Source of the DNA: an uncultured Chloracidobacterium sp.
GTDB taxonomy: Bacteria > Acidobacteriota > Blastocatellia > Pyrinomonadales > Pyrinomonadaceae
Direction of reading: 5' to 3'
Length of the DNA stretch: 5,336 bases
Assembly (NCBI GenBank): GCA_937941715.1
Contig: CALDGX010000220.1
Location: 1-5,336 of the forward strand
Part shown: piece by piece, positions 1-5,336 of the stretch
Layout: every line of letters begins with the position of its first letter
Numbering within the stretch: the first letter of the stretch is position 1
Program-made: the position numbers and the translations under genes
The notes under the pieces: model-generated
Database searches by the model: none
What the model was told of the DNA's origin: nothing
Seen by the model: the letters and a program-made list of their open reading frames with translations, nothing else

Positions 1-1294
1 GGTTCGTTTCGGTTCCGACGACCTTTGAAAATGCGAACGCTCGATACGGCTGGTCCTTTAGCTTGAGGTACTCGACGCCCCGCGGCGGGTAATACCACGC
101 CGGTATCTCGAGTCCGTCGAACGACTTGTACTTGATCAACTCGGGGGCCACGAACGATTTGGGGTCGATACCGGCCTGATCGCTTTTAGTAATCTGTTTC
201 AGAGACTTTGTTTCGAGGTCGTAGACCCAGATCTCGCCGCTGCTCTTTGATGAACTAAACGCGAATGCAAGCGTAGTCTGTCCGCGGTCGAACGTCATCC
301 CGCTGATCACGCCCTGGCCGGGTAGCCCGACCTTCTGCGGCTTGCCGTTAAAGAATGTTACGAGCGGCTTGCCGTTGGTCTCGATCGGCTGGAGCCAGAG
401 CTCCGAAAAGCCCTCGCGATTTGTCGCAAACGCGATGGTGCTCGGCGAATCGGACATCGTAATGCCGGACACGTCGTTCGTCACGCCGTCAATGAACCTC
501 AATTCACGATTAGAGTCACTCCAGTCACCGGAATTGGCGGCGTTCCTAAGCCGTAGATTAGCAGGCGTAAAAAACTCGCGTCCCTCGTCCGAACCAAGCA
601 CGAGCGACTTGCCGTCGGGCAAAAAGCTCACTCCGCCGTACTGGACCGAGCCGGTGTGCGGCGTCAAGAGCTGCTCTTTGCCGGTTCTGGTATCGAGCAG
701 GTAGAGATTGTTGTCTAGGCTCAGTTCCACTCCGTCACGCGAAATGATAAGTTTCGACCCGTCGGTGTTGACCGCGGCGACACTGTTGTTGCCGTTCTGC
801 TTATACAGCAACTTCTCGGCGCCCGATTCGAGATCCATCGAATAGATGTCAAAGTAGTTCCGGTCGCGTTTGTTCGACGAATAGAAAATATAGCGGCCGT
901 CGCGAGAAAAGGCACCGATGTTATGCCGGACAGCGGGCGAGTTGGTCAGGGCCTTAACACGGTCGCCAAATTTGTCCATCCAATAGAACTGCGTATTTTC
1001 GTCGCCGCCCTTGGCCTTGCCAAACACCATGCCGCTGCCGTCGCTGAGCCAGCGGACAAAGCTGACGTTGTCGTCGTAATTGGTCAACTGCACCGGCTTG
1101 GGCGACGAAATAAGCGTTGCCCAGACCTGCATCGTGCCGGTTGTATTGCTCAAATAGGCGACCTCGCGGCCGTCGGGCGACATCGACGGTGAACCTGCAG
1201 ACTTGATGTTGAGGTACTGCTGGATCGTGTATTCCTGGCCGAAAGCGGGCAGGGCAAGCAGAAAAAGAAATGCGGCAATGCGTACGGCTCTCAT
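1..1294 (-). CDS. S9 family (prolyl oligopeptidase-like) peptidase, N-terminal part, cut by the window edge
   Basis: The reading frame is open from the ATG at 1294 to the left edge, giving 431 residues with no stop. Residues 1-19 form a signal peptide (basic start, hydrophobic core, cleavage expected after Ala-Phe-Gly, before Gln20), so the product is exported, probably to the periplasm. Residues 35 to about 360 carry repeated WD40/PD40-like propeller strands: SPSMSPDGREVAYLSN (35-50), RWLSDGSGMVFG (81-92), FSRDGRYIFYSS (129-140), LPDGKSLVLGSD (225-236) and a Gly-Glu-Ile-Trp-Val-Tyr strand near 353-358. Residues 384-404 (Lys-Tyr-Lys-Ser-Phe-Asp-Gly-Leu-Glu-Ile-Pro-Ala-Trp) match the usual junction between propeller and alpha/beta-hydrolase domain in S9 peptidases. 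The Ser-Asp-His catalytic domain would lie outside the window, so activity cannot be judged. The start is supported by a GAGG Shine-Dalgarno and a promoter just upstream. A TolB-like non-enzymatic propeller is less likely because of the junction. The family cleaves oligopeptides; the substrate here is unknown. Confidence 0.85.
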   Translation of the reverse strand, partial: MRAVRIAAFLFLLALPAFGQEYTIQQYLNIKSAGSPSMSPDGREVAYLSNTTGTMQVWATLISSPKPVQLTNYDDNVSFVRWLSDGSGMVFGKAKGGDENTQFYWMDKFGDRVKALTNSPAVRHNIGAFSRDGRYIFYSSNKRDRNYFDIYSMDLESGAEKLLYKQNGNNSVAAVNTDGSKLIISRDGVELSLDNNLYLLDTRTGKEQLLTPHTGSVQYGGVSFLPDGKSLVLGSDEGREFFTPANLRLRNAANSGDWSDSNRELRFIDGVTNDVSGITMSDSPSTIAFATNREGFSELWLQPIETNGKPLVTFFNGKPQKVGLPGQGVISGMTFDRGQTTLAFAFSSSKSSGEIWVYDLETKSLKQITKSDQAGIDPKSFVAPELIKYKSFDGLEIPAWYYPPRGVEYLKLKDQPYRAFAFSKVVGTETN

Positions 1295-1300
1295 TGATGA

Positions 1301-1306
1301 CCTCTC
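1301..1306 (-). promoter_or_regulatory. Ribosome binding site of the S9 peptidase gene
   Basis: On the minus strand GAGAGG is followed by six bases (TCATCA) and then ATG at 1294. Complementarity to the 16S anti-Shine-Dalgarno and the spacing are both normal, and this fixes the chosen start. Confidence 0.65.
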
Positions 1307-1323
1307 GTTGAATTGATGACCGG

Positions 1324-1351
1324 ATTATACACCAATGACGAGCCGGAACAA
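1324..1351 (-). promoter_or_regulatory. Probable sigma-70 promoter of the S9 peptidase gene
   Basis: The minus strand has a perfect TATAAT -10 box (1324-1329). A weak -35 candidate, TTGTTC (1346-1351, three of six consensus bases), lies 16 bases upstream. Transcription would start near 1317, giving a leader of about 20-25 nt that contains the GAGG ribosome site. It lies in the 101-bp gap after the esterase-like gene, so the peptidase gene can be expressed separately from the genes upstream. Confidence 0.55.
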
Positions 1352-1395
1352 GCGGATTTCGGGCACCGCCGCCGCGATGCCCAACGAACGCCTTT

Positions 1396-2358
1396 CTATT
1401 TGTGTTTCAGCAGAAACGCCCGGATATCGTCGCGCATCTGCGTCGTTACGGTATGCTTAACGCCGGGATAAAGGCGAAATTCGGCGTTGAGACGGGCGTC
1501 GGCGTACAACTGCTTTGCGATCGCCCAGCGCTCGATCGGTGTTTTGCCGAGCAATGGATTGATCAGTTCGCGGTCCGGTTCGTCGTACGAGTCGTCGAAC
1601 GGCACCGAGTCATTGTCGTCCTCGGCGCCGACGAAAACGAACATCGGCACTTTGCGCAATGCACCGATATCGAGCTTCTTCCCGGAGACTAATTTTAGAT
1701 CAGCGGTGCCGATCGGATAGCGAAGTTCCTTGTCCTTGTAACGTGAGGCAGGTGCGATCGGCCAGCCGCCGGGCGAACCGATCGCGGCGGCCTTGACGCG
1801 TTTCGGATGCAGGAACGTAAAGCGGTTGGCGAACATCCCCTGTGCAGAAAAGCCGTTGATCAGCACGCGTTTATCGACCTTTATTCCGTCCTTTTTCATC
1901 AGCCCGATGGCGTGGTCGATCATCGCCAGAAGCTGCAGGTCGAATCGCCGGTATTCCTTTTTGTCGGTCAGCATCGAGTCGCGGTCGAGGGCATGGGTGT
2001 AAATGCGCCAGTCGGACTTTGGCCGCGGAAAGACCGGCATTAGCACCGCGACCTTGAGCATCGCCGCGACCGCTCCGCTCATGGCCATCCGCTTTTTCAC
2101 GTCCGCTTCATGCACCGCGAGATCGTCGTCGAGCTTGCCTGTGTTATTCGGAAGAACGAGGATCGTCTGCGTCGCCCTGCGGTTTGCATCGCTGCGAAAA
2201 TCAGGCGGGACGTAGAGATAATAAGGATATCCAAAACCGGCGGCCGTGTTGGCGTCGATCCGCACAAAATCTTTTTCCGTGAGCGCCGGAGGATTCTGGG
2301 CCGATACCGCCGAAACAGAAATGAGAGCCAAAATAAGACCAAGTATGAGATTCTTCAT
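1396..2358 (-). CDS. Secreted alpha/beta-hydrolase (esterase / PHB-depolymerase-like) protein
   Basis: The product has 320 residues. Residues 1-20 are a signal peptide (Met-Lys-Asn start, hydrophobic core, cleavage after Val-Ser-Ala, before Gln21), so it is exported. The fold looks like a single-domain alpha/beta hydrolase. A strand region YPYYLYVPPDF (44-54) and TILVLPNNTG (65-74) precede the nucleophile elbow NGFSAQGMF (168-176), where Ser171 is the likely nucleophile. A strand VPMFVFVGAEDDND (237-250) supplies the probable acid (Asp247, 248 or 250), and GVKHTVT (299-305) supplies the likely His302. The order Ser-Asp-His and the spacing fit esterases and polyhydroxybutyrate-depolymerase-like proteins; the substrate cannot be told. 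The fifth position of the GxSxG elbow is Gln173, with Gly174 following. The gene starts 56 bp after the DUF4440-like gene on the same strand, so cotranscription is possible. No clear Shine-Dalgarno precedes the ATG. A dipeptidyl-peptidase-like or non-catalytic role is possible. Confidence 0.8.
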   Translation of the reverse strand: MKNLILGLILALISVSAVSAQNPPALTEKDFVRIDANTAAGFGYPYYLYVPPDFRSDANRRATQTILVLPNNTGKLDDDLAVHEADVKKRMAMSGAVAAMLKVAVLMPVFPRPKSDWRIYTHALDRDSMLTDKKEYRRFDLQLLAMIDHAIGLMKKDGIKVDKRVLINGFSAQGMFANRFTFLHPKRVKAAAIGSPGGWPIAPASRYKDKELRYPIGTADLKLVSGKKLDIGALRKVPMFVFVGAEDDNDSVPFDDSYDEPDRELINPLLGKTPIERWAIAKQLYADARLNAEFRLYPGVKHTVTTQMRDDIRAFLLKHK

Positions 2359-2414
2359 ATCGGTCTTACTTACGCCTGAGGCGGACGATTGTTCCCAATT
2401 TCTACGAATTTAGG

Positions 2415-2849
2415 CTAACTTGTATGATCCATAATGATCCGCCAGCCTTCTTTGAACTTGCGGAACGTGAGCGTGAATTTGCCGCCGGGAGCGTCGTTTT
2501 CGCGTTTTAGAGCCCAACTGCCGAGGACCACCGCCGCATCCTTTCCGAGCAAGGTTATTTCCAGGTCCGAAAAGGTCAGCACGCCCATTTTTGCACGCGA
2601 ATCGTAACCCTTTTTGTAATTGTCGAGCGTCTGCTGCCAACCACGGGTGACCTTGGTGCCGGATACGAATGTAAGCTTTTCCGACCGCCAATATCCGATC
2701 GACATAAATGCGTCGATGTCGCCGCGGTTCCAGGCGGCGGCCTGGTCGTCCATCACCTTGCGGATCGCGGAGGTTGTTTTGTCGGTTTGGGCAAACGCCG
2801 AGACGGCGGAGAGGAACAGGAACAGTGATGCTAACAATATGTTTTTCAT
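2415..2849 (-). CDS. Secreted DUF4440 / SnoaL-like (NTF2-fold) protein
   Basis: The product has 144 residues. Residues 1-20 are a signal peptide with cleavage expected after Ala-Phe-Ala, before Gln21. The mature part is one small domain of about 120 residues. It has the typical helix start IRKVMDDQAAAWNRGDIDAF (29-48), the Trp-Asn-Arg-Gly-Asp turn (40-44) seen in DUF4440/YybH-type proteins, then Gly70-Trp71 and a strand-rich second half (SDLEITLLGKDAAVVLGSW, 94-112; KFTLTFRKFKEGWRIIMDH, 124-142). The ending Gly-Trp-Arg-Ile-Ile-x-Asp-His is typical of this family. Members form a cone-shaped ligand pocket; some are enzymes and many have no known role, so no reaction is assigned. It is followed after 56 bp by the esterase-like gene in the same direction. 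There is no recognisable Shine-Dalgarno; a 10-bp palindrome sits where one would be. Confidence 0.85.
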   Translation of the reverse strand: MKNILLASLFLFLSAVSAFAQTDKTTSAIRKVMDDQAAAWNRGDIDAFMSIGYWRSEKLTFVSGTKVTRGWQQTLDNYKKGYDSRAKMGVLTFSDLEITLLGKDAAVVLGSWALKRENDAPGGKFTLTFRKFKEGWRIIMDHTS

Positions 2850-2854
2850 ATATT

Positions 2855-2888
2855 TAGTCGACTATGCGGACATTCTTTTTTGCCGCAA
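2855..2888 (-). promoter_or_regulatory. Possible promoter with overlapping palindrome ahead of the DUF4440-like gene
   Basis: On the minus strand TTGCGG (2883-2888) and CATAGT (2861-2866) are spaced by 16 bases, four and three-to-four of six consensus positions. The perfect 10-bp palindrome TAGTCGACTA (2855-2864) overlaps the -10 box and ends five bases before the ATG. If this promoter is real the mRNA would be nearly leaderless, which would fit the missing Shine-Dalgarno. The match is weak and could be chance. Confidence 0.3.
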
Positions 2889-2911
2889 ATGACGCAGATA
2901 AGAGAAGTTTT

Positions 2912-2989
2912 ACCACAGATGGACACGGATGAACACAGATATATTTTCAATATGAACAGCTTTTTTTCTTATCTGTGTTTATCTGTGGT
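2912..2989. repeat. Intergenic inverted repeat made of 10-bp units
   Basis: The left arm holds three consecutive 10-bp units (2912-2921, 2922-2931, 2932-2941) with consensus RMCACRGATR. The right arm, read on the minus strand, holds two of the same units (2980-2989 and 2970-2979). The inner units pair over 10 bp (2932-2941 with 2970-2979). The outer pair over 9-10 bp (2912-2921 with 2980-2989), leaving the middle left unit as a 10-base bulge. The loop contains a small hairpin, ATATT-TTC-AATAT (2941-2953). A related, degenerate copy (CCGCAAATG, ACGCAGATAAG) lies at 2883-2901. The right arm ends on the first base of the stop triplet of the AGMO-like gene. From memory, similar CACAGAT-type sequences are dispersed between genes in several environmental bacteria; I could not search for copies here. 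Confidence 0.75.
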
Positions 2990-4227
2990 CAGATCTCCTG
3001 CGCGGTCGCGAGTTTTGGGCTGCCGGGGCGGAAATAGAGATTTGTCCATATGAACGAGAACGCCGAAACCGCGACCAGAGCCGCGAGCAGCAGCGATGGT
3101 TGGAAAAGGCCGTTGATCGCCACGACGGCGTAGAGGGTGGCGATGACACGCAGGTTCTCTGATATCCACAGCCACGGCTTTGCTTCGAGTATGCCGCTCC
3201 AATTGATAATATGCCACCACAGTAGTCCGGCGCCGAGCCATCGCTGAGCGGTGTTCCAGCCCATCAGGTTTGAGATAACACCGAGCATCAGAAAGACGCC
3301 GACCGCGAGCTGGACGAGCAGGTAAACCCGGGCGTTATCGAACATTGCCGGACGAAACTTGATCTGATTTTCGGTCGTTATCTCGACCATTTGTTTTTCC
3401 GGCAAACCGCGAGGCCGCCACCCCGCCGGCATAAACCAGACGCGGACCTTGTCCCACCAATACGGCGCCGCGACCGCGTATCGCCACAACACGATAAAGA
3501 AATGAAAGTTGATCTTGACCGGATTCCAGCTATTCGGATGATCGTAAATGCCGTAGACGACCTTTTCGCGTTCCTCAGCGAATGAGCCGAACATCTTGTC
3601 CCAGATGATGAGGAATTCGCCGAAATTCTTGTCGAGATATGGGAAATTTACTCCGTGATGAACCCGATGGTGCGACGGCGTGGTGAAGTATTTCTCAAAC
3701 CAGCCCAACTTGCCGATGAATTCCGTATGGTGGAGAAACGCGATAAACAGGTGAATGCCGCTCATCATATAGATGTGCAGCGGCTGAAAACCGATCAGAG
3801 CGAGCGGCCAAAAGAACAGAAACGACGAAAATCGCTGCGTTACACTCGCACGCAGGGCGACCATGAAATTCATTTCTTCGGCCGAGTGGTGCGGCGAATG
3901 GGCCGCCCACATTATGTTGATCGCGTGCCCCCAGCGATGCACCCAGTAAAAGATGAAATCGACGCCGAGCAGCAGGAGAATGAACGTCCACCAGTTCAAC
4001 TCGATCGTAAAGATCCGGTAGTTTTCCCAGAGATAGCCGTAAACGACATAAACGCCGGCGGCGACGAGGACGTTAACGGTTTGATTGGCGAGTGCGGTGC
4101 CAAAATTGGCGACGGCCTCAGGAAACGAGATGTAGTTCCGCTTGTACGCTAAACAAAGTCCGACCTCAAGCAGCACAAAGAACAGTGCGATCGGCGTCAG
4201 GTATGTATAGACGTTGGTTTCCTGCAT
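2989..4227 (-). CDS. Alkylglycerol monooxygenase (AGMO/TMEM195)-like membrane di-iron hydroxylase, sterol desaturase superfamily
   Basis: The product has 412 residues, near the roughly 445 of animal AGMO, and is an integral membrane protein with hydrophobic segments near 10-28, 50-66, 80-96, 135-165, 303-322, 333-347, 360-376 and 378-396. The fatty-acid-hydroxylase iron ligands are all present: HxxxH at 97-101, HxxHH at 110-114 and HxxHH at 187-191. Several stretches match animal AGMO as I remember it: NIMWAAH (104-110), TPSHHRVHHG (183-192), DKNFGEFLIIWDKMFGSF (199-216) and EKVVYG (221-226). The family in animals uses O2 and tetrahydrobiopterin to cleave the ether bond of alkylglycerols. Here Ala102 follows the second His of the first motif, where AGMO has Glu, so cofactor or substrate may differ. 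The start is the only ATG after an in-frame stop at 4252-4254; no Shine-Dalgarno is seen. It lies between the terminator at 4273-4299 and the repeat at 2912-2989. A generic sterol-desaturase-family hydroxylase is the alternative. Confidence 0.88.
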   Translation of the reverse strand: MQETNVYTYLTPIALFFVLLEVGLCLAYKRNYISFPEAVANFGTALANQTVNVLVAAGVYVVYGYLWENYRIFTIELNWWTFILLLLGVDFIFYWVHRWGHAINIMWAAHSPHHSAEEMNFMVALRASVTQRFSSFLFFWPLALIGFQPLHIYMMSGIHLFIAFLHHTEFIGKLGWFEKYFTTPSHHRVHHGVNFPYLDKNFGEFLIIWDKMFGSFAEEREKVVYGIYDHPNSWNPVKINFHFFIVLWRYAVAAPYWWDKVRVWFMPAGWRPRGLPEKQMVEITTENQIKFRPAMFDNARVYLLVQLAVGVFLMLGVISNLMGWNTAQRWLGAGLLWWHIINWSGILEAKPWLWISENLRVIATLYAVVAINGLFQPSLLLAALVAVSAFSFIWTNLYFRPGSPKLATAQEI

Positions 4228-4272
4228 TTGCGGATGCCGGCCGGGCGGACGTCACCGGAGCTAGATATGTTC

Positions 4273-4299
4273 AAAAAAGGCCGCCAACGTGGGCGGCCT
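4273..4299 (-). terminator. Intrinsic terminator of the peptidoglycan-binding-like gene
   Basis: Read on the minus strand, an 8-bp stem AGGCCGCC / GGCGGCCT (4292-4299 with 4278-4285) encloses a six-base loop and runs into six T residues (4273-4278). It starts 24 bases after the stop codon at 4323, so it should end that transcript before the AGMO-like gene. Confidence 0.88.
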
Positions 4300-4322
4300 G
4301 ACCATCATCGGCCCGGCGGCCG

Positions 4323-5018
4323 TTAGTTTTTAGGGGCTTTGGCGGCGTCGTACGCGGCCTGTGCGGCGACCTGCTCTTTTTGCTTATCGGTGAGAGCGAT
4401 CCCGGCCTTTTCGAGCGTGGCCGCGTTTACACCGCCGGTCGCTTTCAGTCCGTTGGCTTCCTGGTATTTCTTTATCGCATCCTTGAGAGCGTCACTTCGC
4501 TCGCCGTTGGCCTCGCCGGTAAACAGCTTTGCGTCCTTCAGCTTATTCTGCAGGGCGGTTATCTGATCCTTGTTCGCCTGAAACGGAGCTGGGCGTTTGG
4601 GGCCGTCGGCGGACGCGGCCGGCTTATCGGCGGCAGCCGTGGTCTTCGCTCCGGTAGTCTTGGTCGTTTTGGCCGTGGTTGTCGCGATGCCCTTTTGCTT
4701 GTCAGTCAGGGCGATACCCATCTTTTCAAGCGTGGCCCGGTCAAACTTGCCGTTCTCTTCGAGTCCGTTGGCCTTTTGATATGCCTTGATCGCCGGCCGC
4801 GAATCGCCATAAACGCCGGTCGCCTCACCCGAATATAGCTTGCCGCTGATAAGGATCTGCTGGCCCTGCTTGATCTGATCCTTGGTCGCACGGAATGCGG
4901 GCGGCTTGGCCGGTTTTTCAGTCGACGCCGCCGTCGAGGTGCCGGACGTGCTTTGGCCGAGAGCGGCGCCGGATAATACAAAAAGGGCGGCAGTCAGTAA
5001 CAGAAATTTTTTAAGCAT
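4323..5018 (-). CDS. Secreted protein with two peptidoglycan-binding-like (PGBD-1-like) modules
   Basis: The product has 231 residues. Residues 1-21 are a signal peptide (Met-Leu-Lys-Lys start, cleavage after Ala-Leu-Gly, before Gln22). Two homologous modules follow, at about 40-109 and 144-214. Each has a helix start ATKDQI / ANKDQI, a GEATG / GEANG turn, the AIKAYQKANGL / AIKKYQEANGL helix typical of PGBD-1 domains, an ATLEK helix and the identical closing motif GIALTDKQK (101-109, 206-214). A linker rich in Thr, Ala and Lys (about 110-140) joins them, and the tail is Ala-rich. No catalytic domain is present, so the likely role is binding cell wall in the periplasm, which is inference from the family. 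A strong ribosome site (AGGAG, six bases before ATG) supports the start. The gene has its own promoter and terminator, so it is probably monocistronic. Confidence 0.82.
   Translation of the reverse strand: MLKKFLLLTAALFVLSGAALGQSTSGTSTAASTEKPAKPPAFRATKDQIKQGQQILISGKLYSGEATGVYGDSRPAIKAYQKANGLEENGKFDRATLEKMGIALTDKQKGIATTTAKTTKTTGAKTTAAADKPAASADGPKRPAPFQANKDQITALQNKLKDAKLFTGEANGERSDALKDAIKKYQEANGLKATGGVNAATLEKAGIALTDKQKEQVAAQAAYDAAKAPKN
4377..4901 (-). repeat. Internal duplication encoding the two peptidoglycan-binding-like modules
   Basis: Module 1 is encoded at about 4692-4901 and module 2 at about 4377-4589, separated by the linker at 4590-4691. The protein copies align along their whole length, but synonymous sites have drifted: in the shared GIALTDKQK motif six of nine codons differ while no residue does. 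The duplication is therefore old and the motif is under selection. Confidence 0.8.
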
Positions 5019-5024
5019 AGATTT

Positions 5025-5029
5025 CTCCT
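5025..5029 (-). promoter_or_regulatory. Ribosome binding site of the peptidoglycan-binding-like gene
   Basis: AGGAG on the minus strand lies six bases (AAATCT) before the ATG at 5018. It is the best Shine-Dalgarno in the window and fixes this start. Confidence 0.85.
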
Positions 5030-5056
5030 GTTTAGATCCGGTGGGTATTAATCAAA

Positions 5057-5076
5057 CAGCAAATGGCAGCAAATGG
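5057..5076. repeat. Two tandem copies of a 10-bp sequence in the leader
   Basis: CAGCAAATGG occurs twice back to back, in the presumed untranslated leader of the peptidoglycan-binding-like gene. It may be a regulator site or simple slippage; nothing in the sequence decides between these. Confidence 0.7.
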
Positions 5077-5129
5077 CCGCGTTCGGAAATACTGACCGTT
5101 CTTGTAAATTGTGATTGATAGCGCAAAGC

Positions 5130-5158
5130 AGTATCGGACTATTTCAGTGATCTGTCAA
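5130..5158 (-). promoter_or_regulatory. Sigma-70 promoter of the peptidoglycan-binding-like gene
   Basis: The minus strand has a perfect -35 box TTGACA (5153-5158), a 17-base spacer and a -10 box GATACT (5130-5135, four of six consensus). Transcription would start near 5123, leaving a leader of about 105 nt before the ATG at 5018. It is the only good promoter between the upstream terminator and the gene. Confidence 0.75.
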
Positions 5159-5280
5159 GCGTTTTTCCGGTCGGGGCGTCGGGGCCGGCGGCTGGTCGGC
5201 AGCGGCGAAATGCGTTAATGGTCGGCCCTTTCCGGAACCGACACTGTTCATCGGGCGATACGCCTCCGGAGTCGGGAAAC
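5159..5280. other. Intergenic stretch without recognisable features
   Basis: This part of the 318-bp gene-free region lies between the promoter at 5130-5158 and the terminator at 5281-5310. I see no open frame with family resemblance, no RNA gene and no repeat beyond a weak 5-bp inverted pair GTCGG / CCGAC (5221-5225, 5238-5242). Confidence 0.5.
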
Positions 5281-5310
5281 AAAAAAAACGGCCGCGTTGG
5301 AGCGGCCGTT
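5281..5310 (-). terminator. Intrinsic terminator of a minus-strand gene beyond the right edge
   Basis: Read on the minus strand, a 9-bp stem AACGGCCGC / GCGGCCGTT (5302-5310 with 5287-5295) with a six-base loop runs into eight T residues (5281-5288). On the plus strand only a short CCTTTTCC follows, so its main use is for minus-strand transcripts. It implies a minus-strand gene ending just outside the window, since no gene lies between it and the edge. Confidence 0.88.
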
Positions 5311-5336
5311 CCTTTTCCGTTCGAAACCGGCGGATC

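Noticed and set aside
342..704. 120-codon plus-strand open frame
   Set aside because: It is antisense to the propeller region of the S9 peptidase gene, whose repeated SPDG-type strands are convincing.
1361..1382. Inverted repeat GGGCA / TGCCC after the esterase-like gene
   Set aside because: The stem has only five pairs, the loop is 12 bases and no T-run follows on the minus strand, so it does not qualify as an intrinsic terminator.
2373..2383. Palindrome CGCCTGAGGCG between the DUF4440-like and esterase-like genes
   Set aside because: It is short with a one-base centre, and no promoter boxes are recognisable around it, so chance is a sufficient explanation.
2912..2989. CRISPR array
   Set aside because: The 10-bp units are contiguous, without spacers, and partly inverted, which does not fit a CRISPR array.
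3655..4152. 165-codon plus-strand open frame
   Set aside because: It lies wholly antisense to the AGMO-like gene, whose motifs are clear. The product is Arg/Glu/Asp-rich with no family resemblance, as expected from a reverse-strand shadow.
1396..4227. A coordinated lipid-degradation operon (hydroxylase, NTF2-fold protein, esterase)
   Set aside because: The esterase and NTF2-fold substrates are unknown, a 139-bp repeat-containing gap separates the hydroxylase gene, and no shared substrate signal is visible. The order alone is not enough.
4380..4838. 152-codon plus-strand open frame
   Set aside because: It is antisense to the two-module secreted protein and shows Gly/Arg-rich shadow composition; the minus-strand gene has promoter, ribosome site and terminator.

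Overview
All five protein-coding genes in this 5.3 kb window lie on the minus strand, so transcription runs from right to left. The base composition is moderately GC-rich. Four of the five products start with a classical signal peptide whose predicted cleavage site is followed by Gln, and the mix includes an S9-type peptidase, a secreted esterase-like protein, a DUF4440/SnoaL-like protein and an AGMO-like membrane hydroxylase. This suggests a Gram-negative soil or sediment bacterium. Acidobacteriota, class Blastocatellia, is my best guess from general resemblance only; no rRNA or marker gene is present to prove it.

Layout in transcription order. (a) 5336-5019, about 318 bp without a gene: a strong intrinsic terminator (5281-5310) for a gene off the right edge, then a good sigma-70 promoter (5130-5158) and a leader of roughly 105 nt with a small 10-bp tandem repeat and a clear Shine-Dalgarno. 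(b) 5018-4323: a secreted protein with two peptidoglycan-binding-like modules, closed by its own terminator (4273-4299), so it is probably monocistronic. (c) 4227-2989: an integral membrane di-iron hydroxylase very like animal alkylglycerol monooxygenase, with all eight expected histidines but Ala where the animal enzymes have Glu. (d) 2988-2850: an intergenic inverted repeat built from 10-bp units that begins at the stop codon of the previous gene. (e) 2849-2415 and 2358-1396: a small secreted NTF2-fold protein and a secreted alpha/beta-hydrolase-like protein, 56 bp apart and perhaps cotranscribed. (f) 1294-1: the N-terminal 431 residues of an S9 prolyl-oligopeptidase-like protein with its own promoter; its catalytic domain lies off the left edge.

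The genes do not form an obvious pathway. The common thread is export: four proteins are sent across the inner membrane and the fifth sits in a membrane. I see no CRISPR array, tRNA, rRNA, transposase or phage gene. I do not see strong evidence for an undescribed multi-gene system. The most interesting items are the 10-bp-unit repeat, the AGMO-like enzyme with the replaced Glu, and the consistent signal-peptide/Gln pattern.
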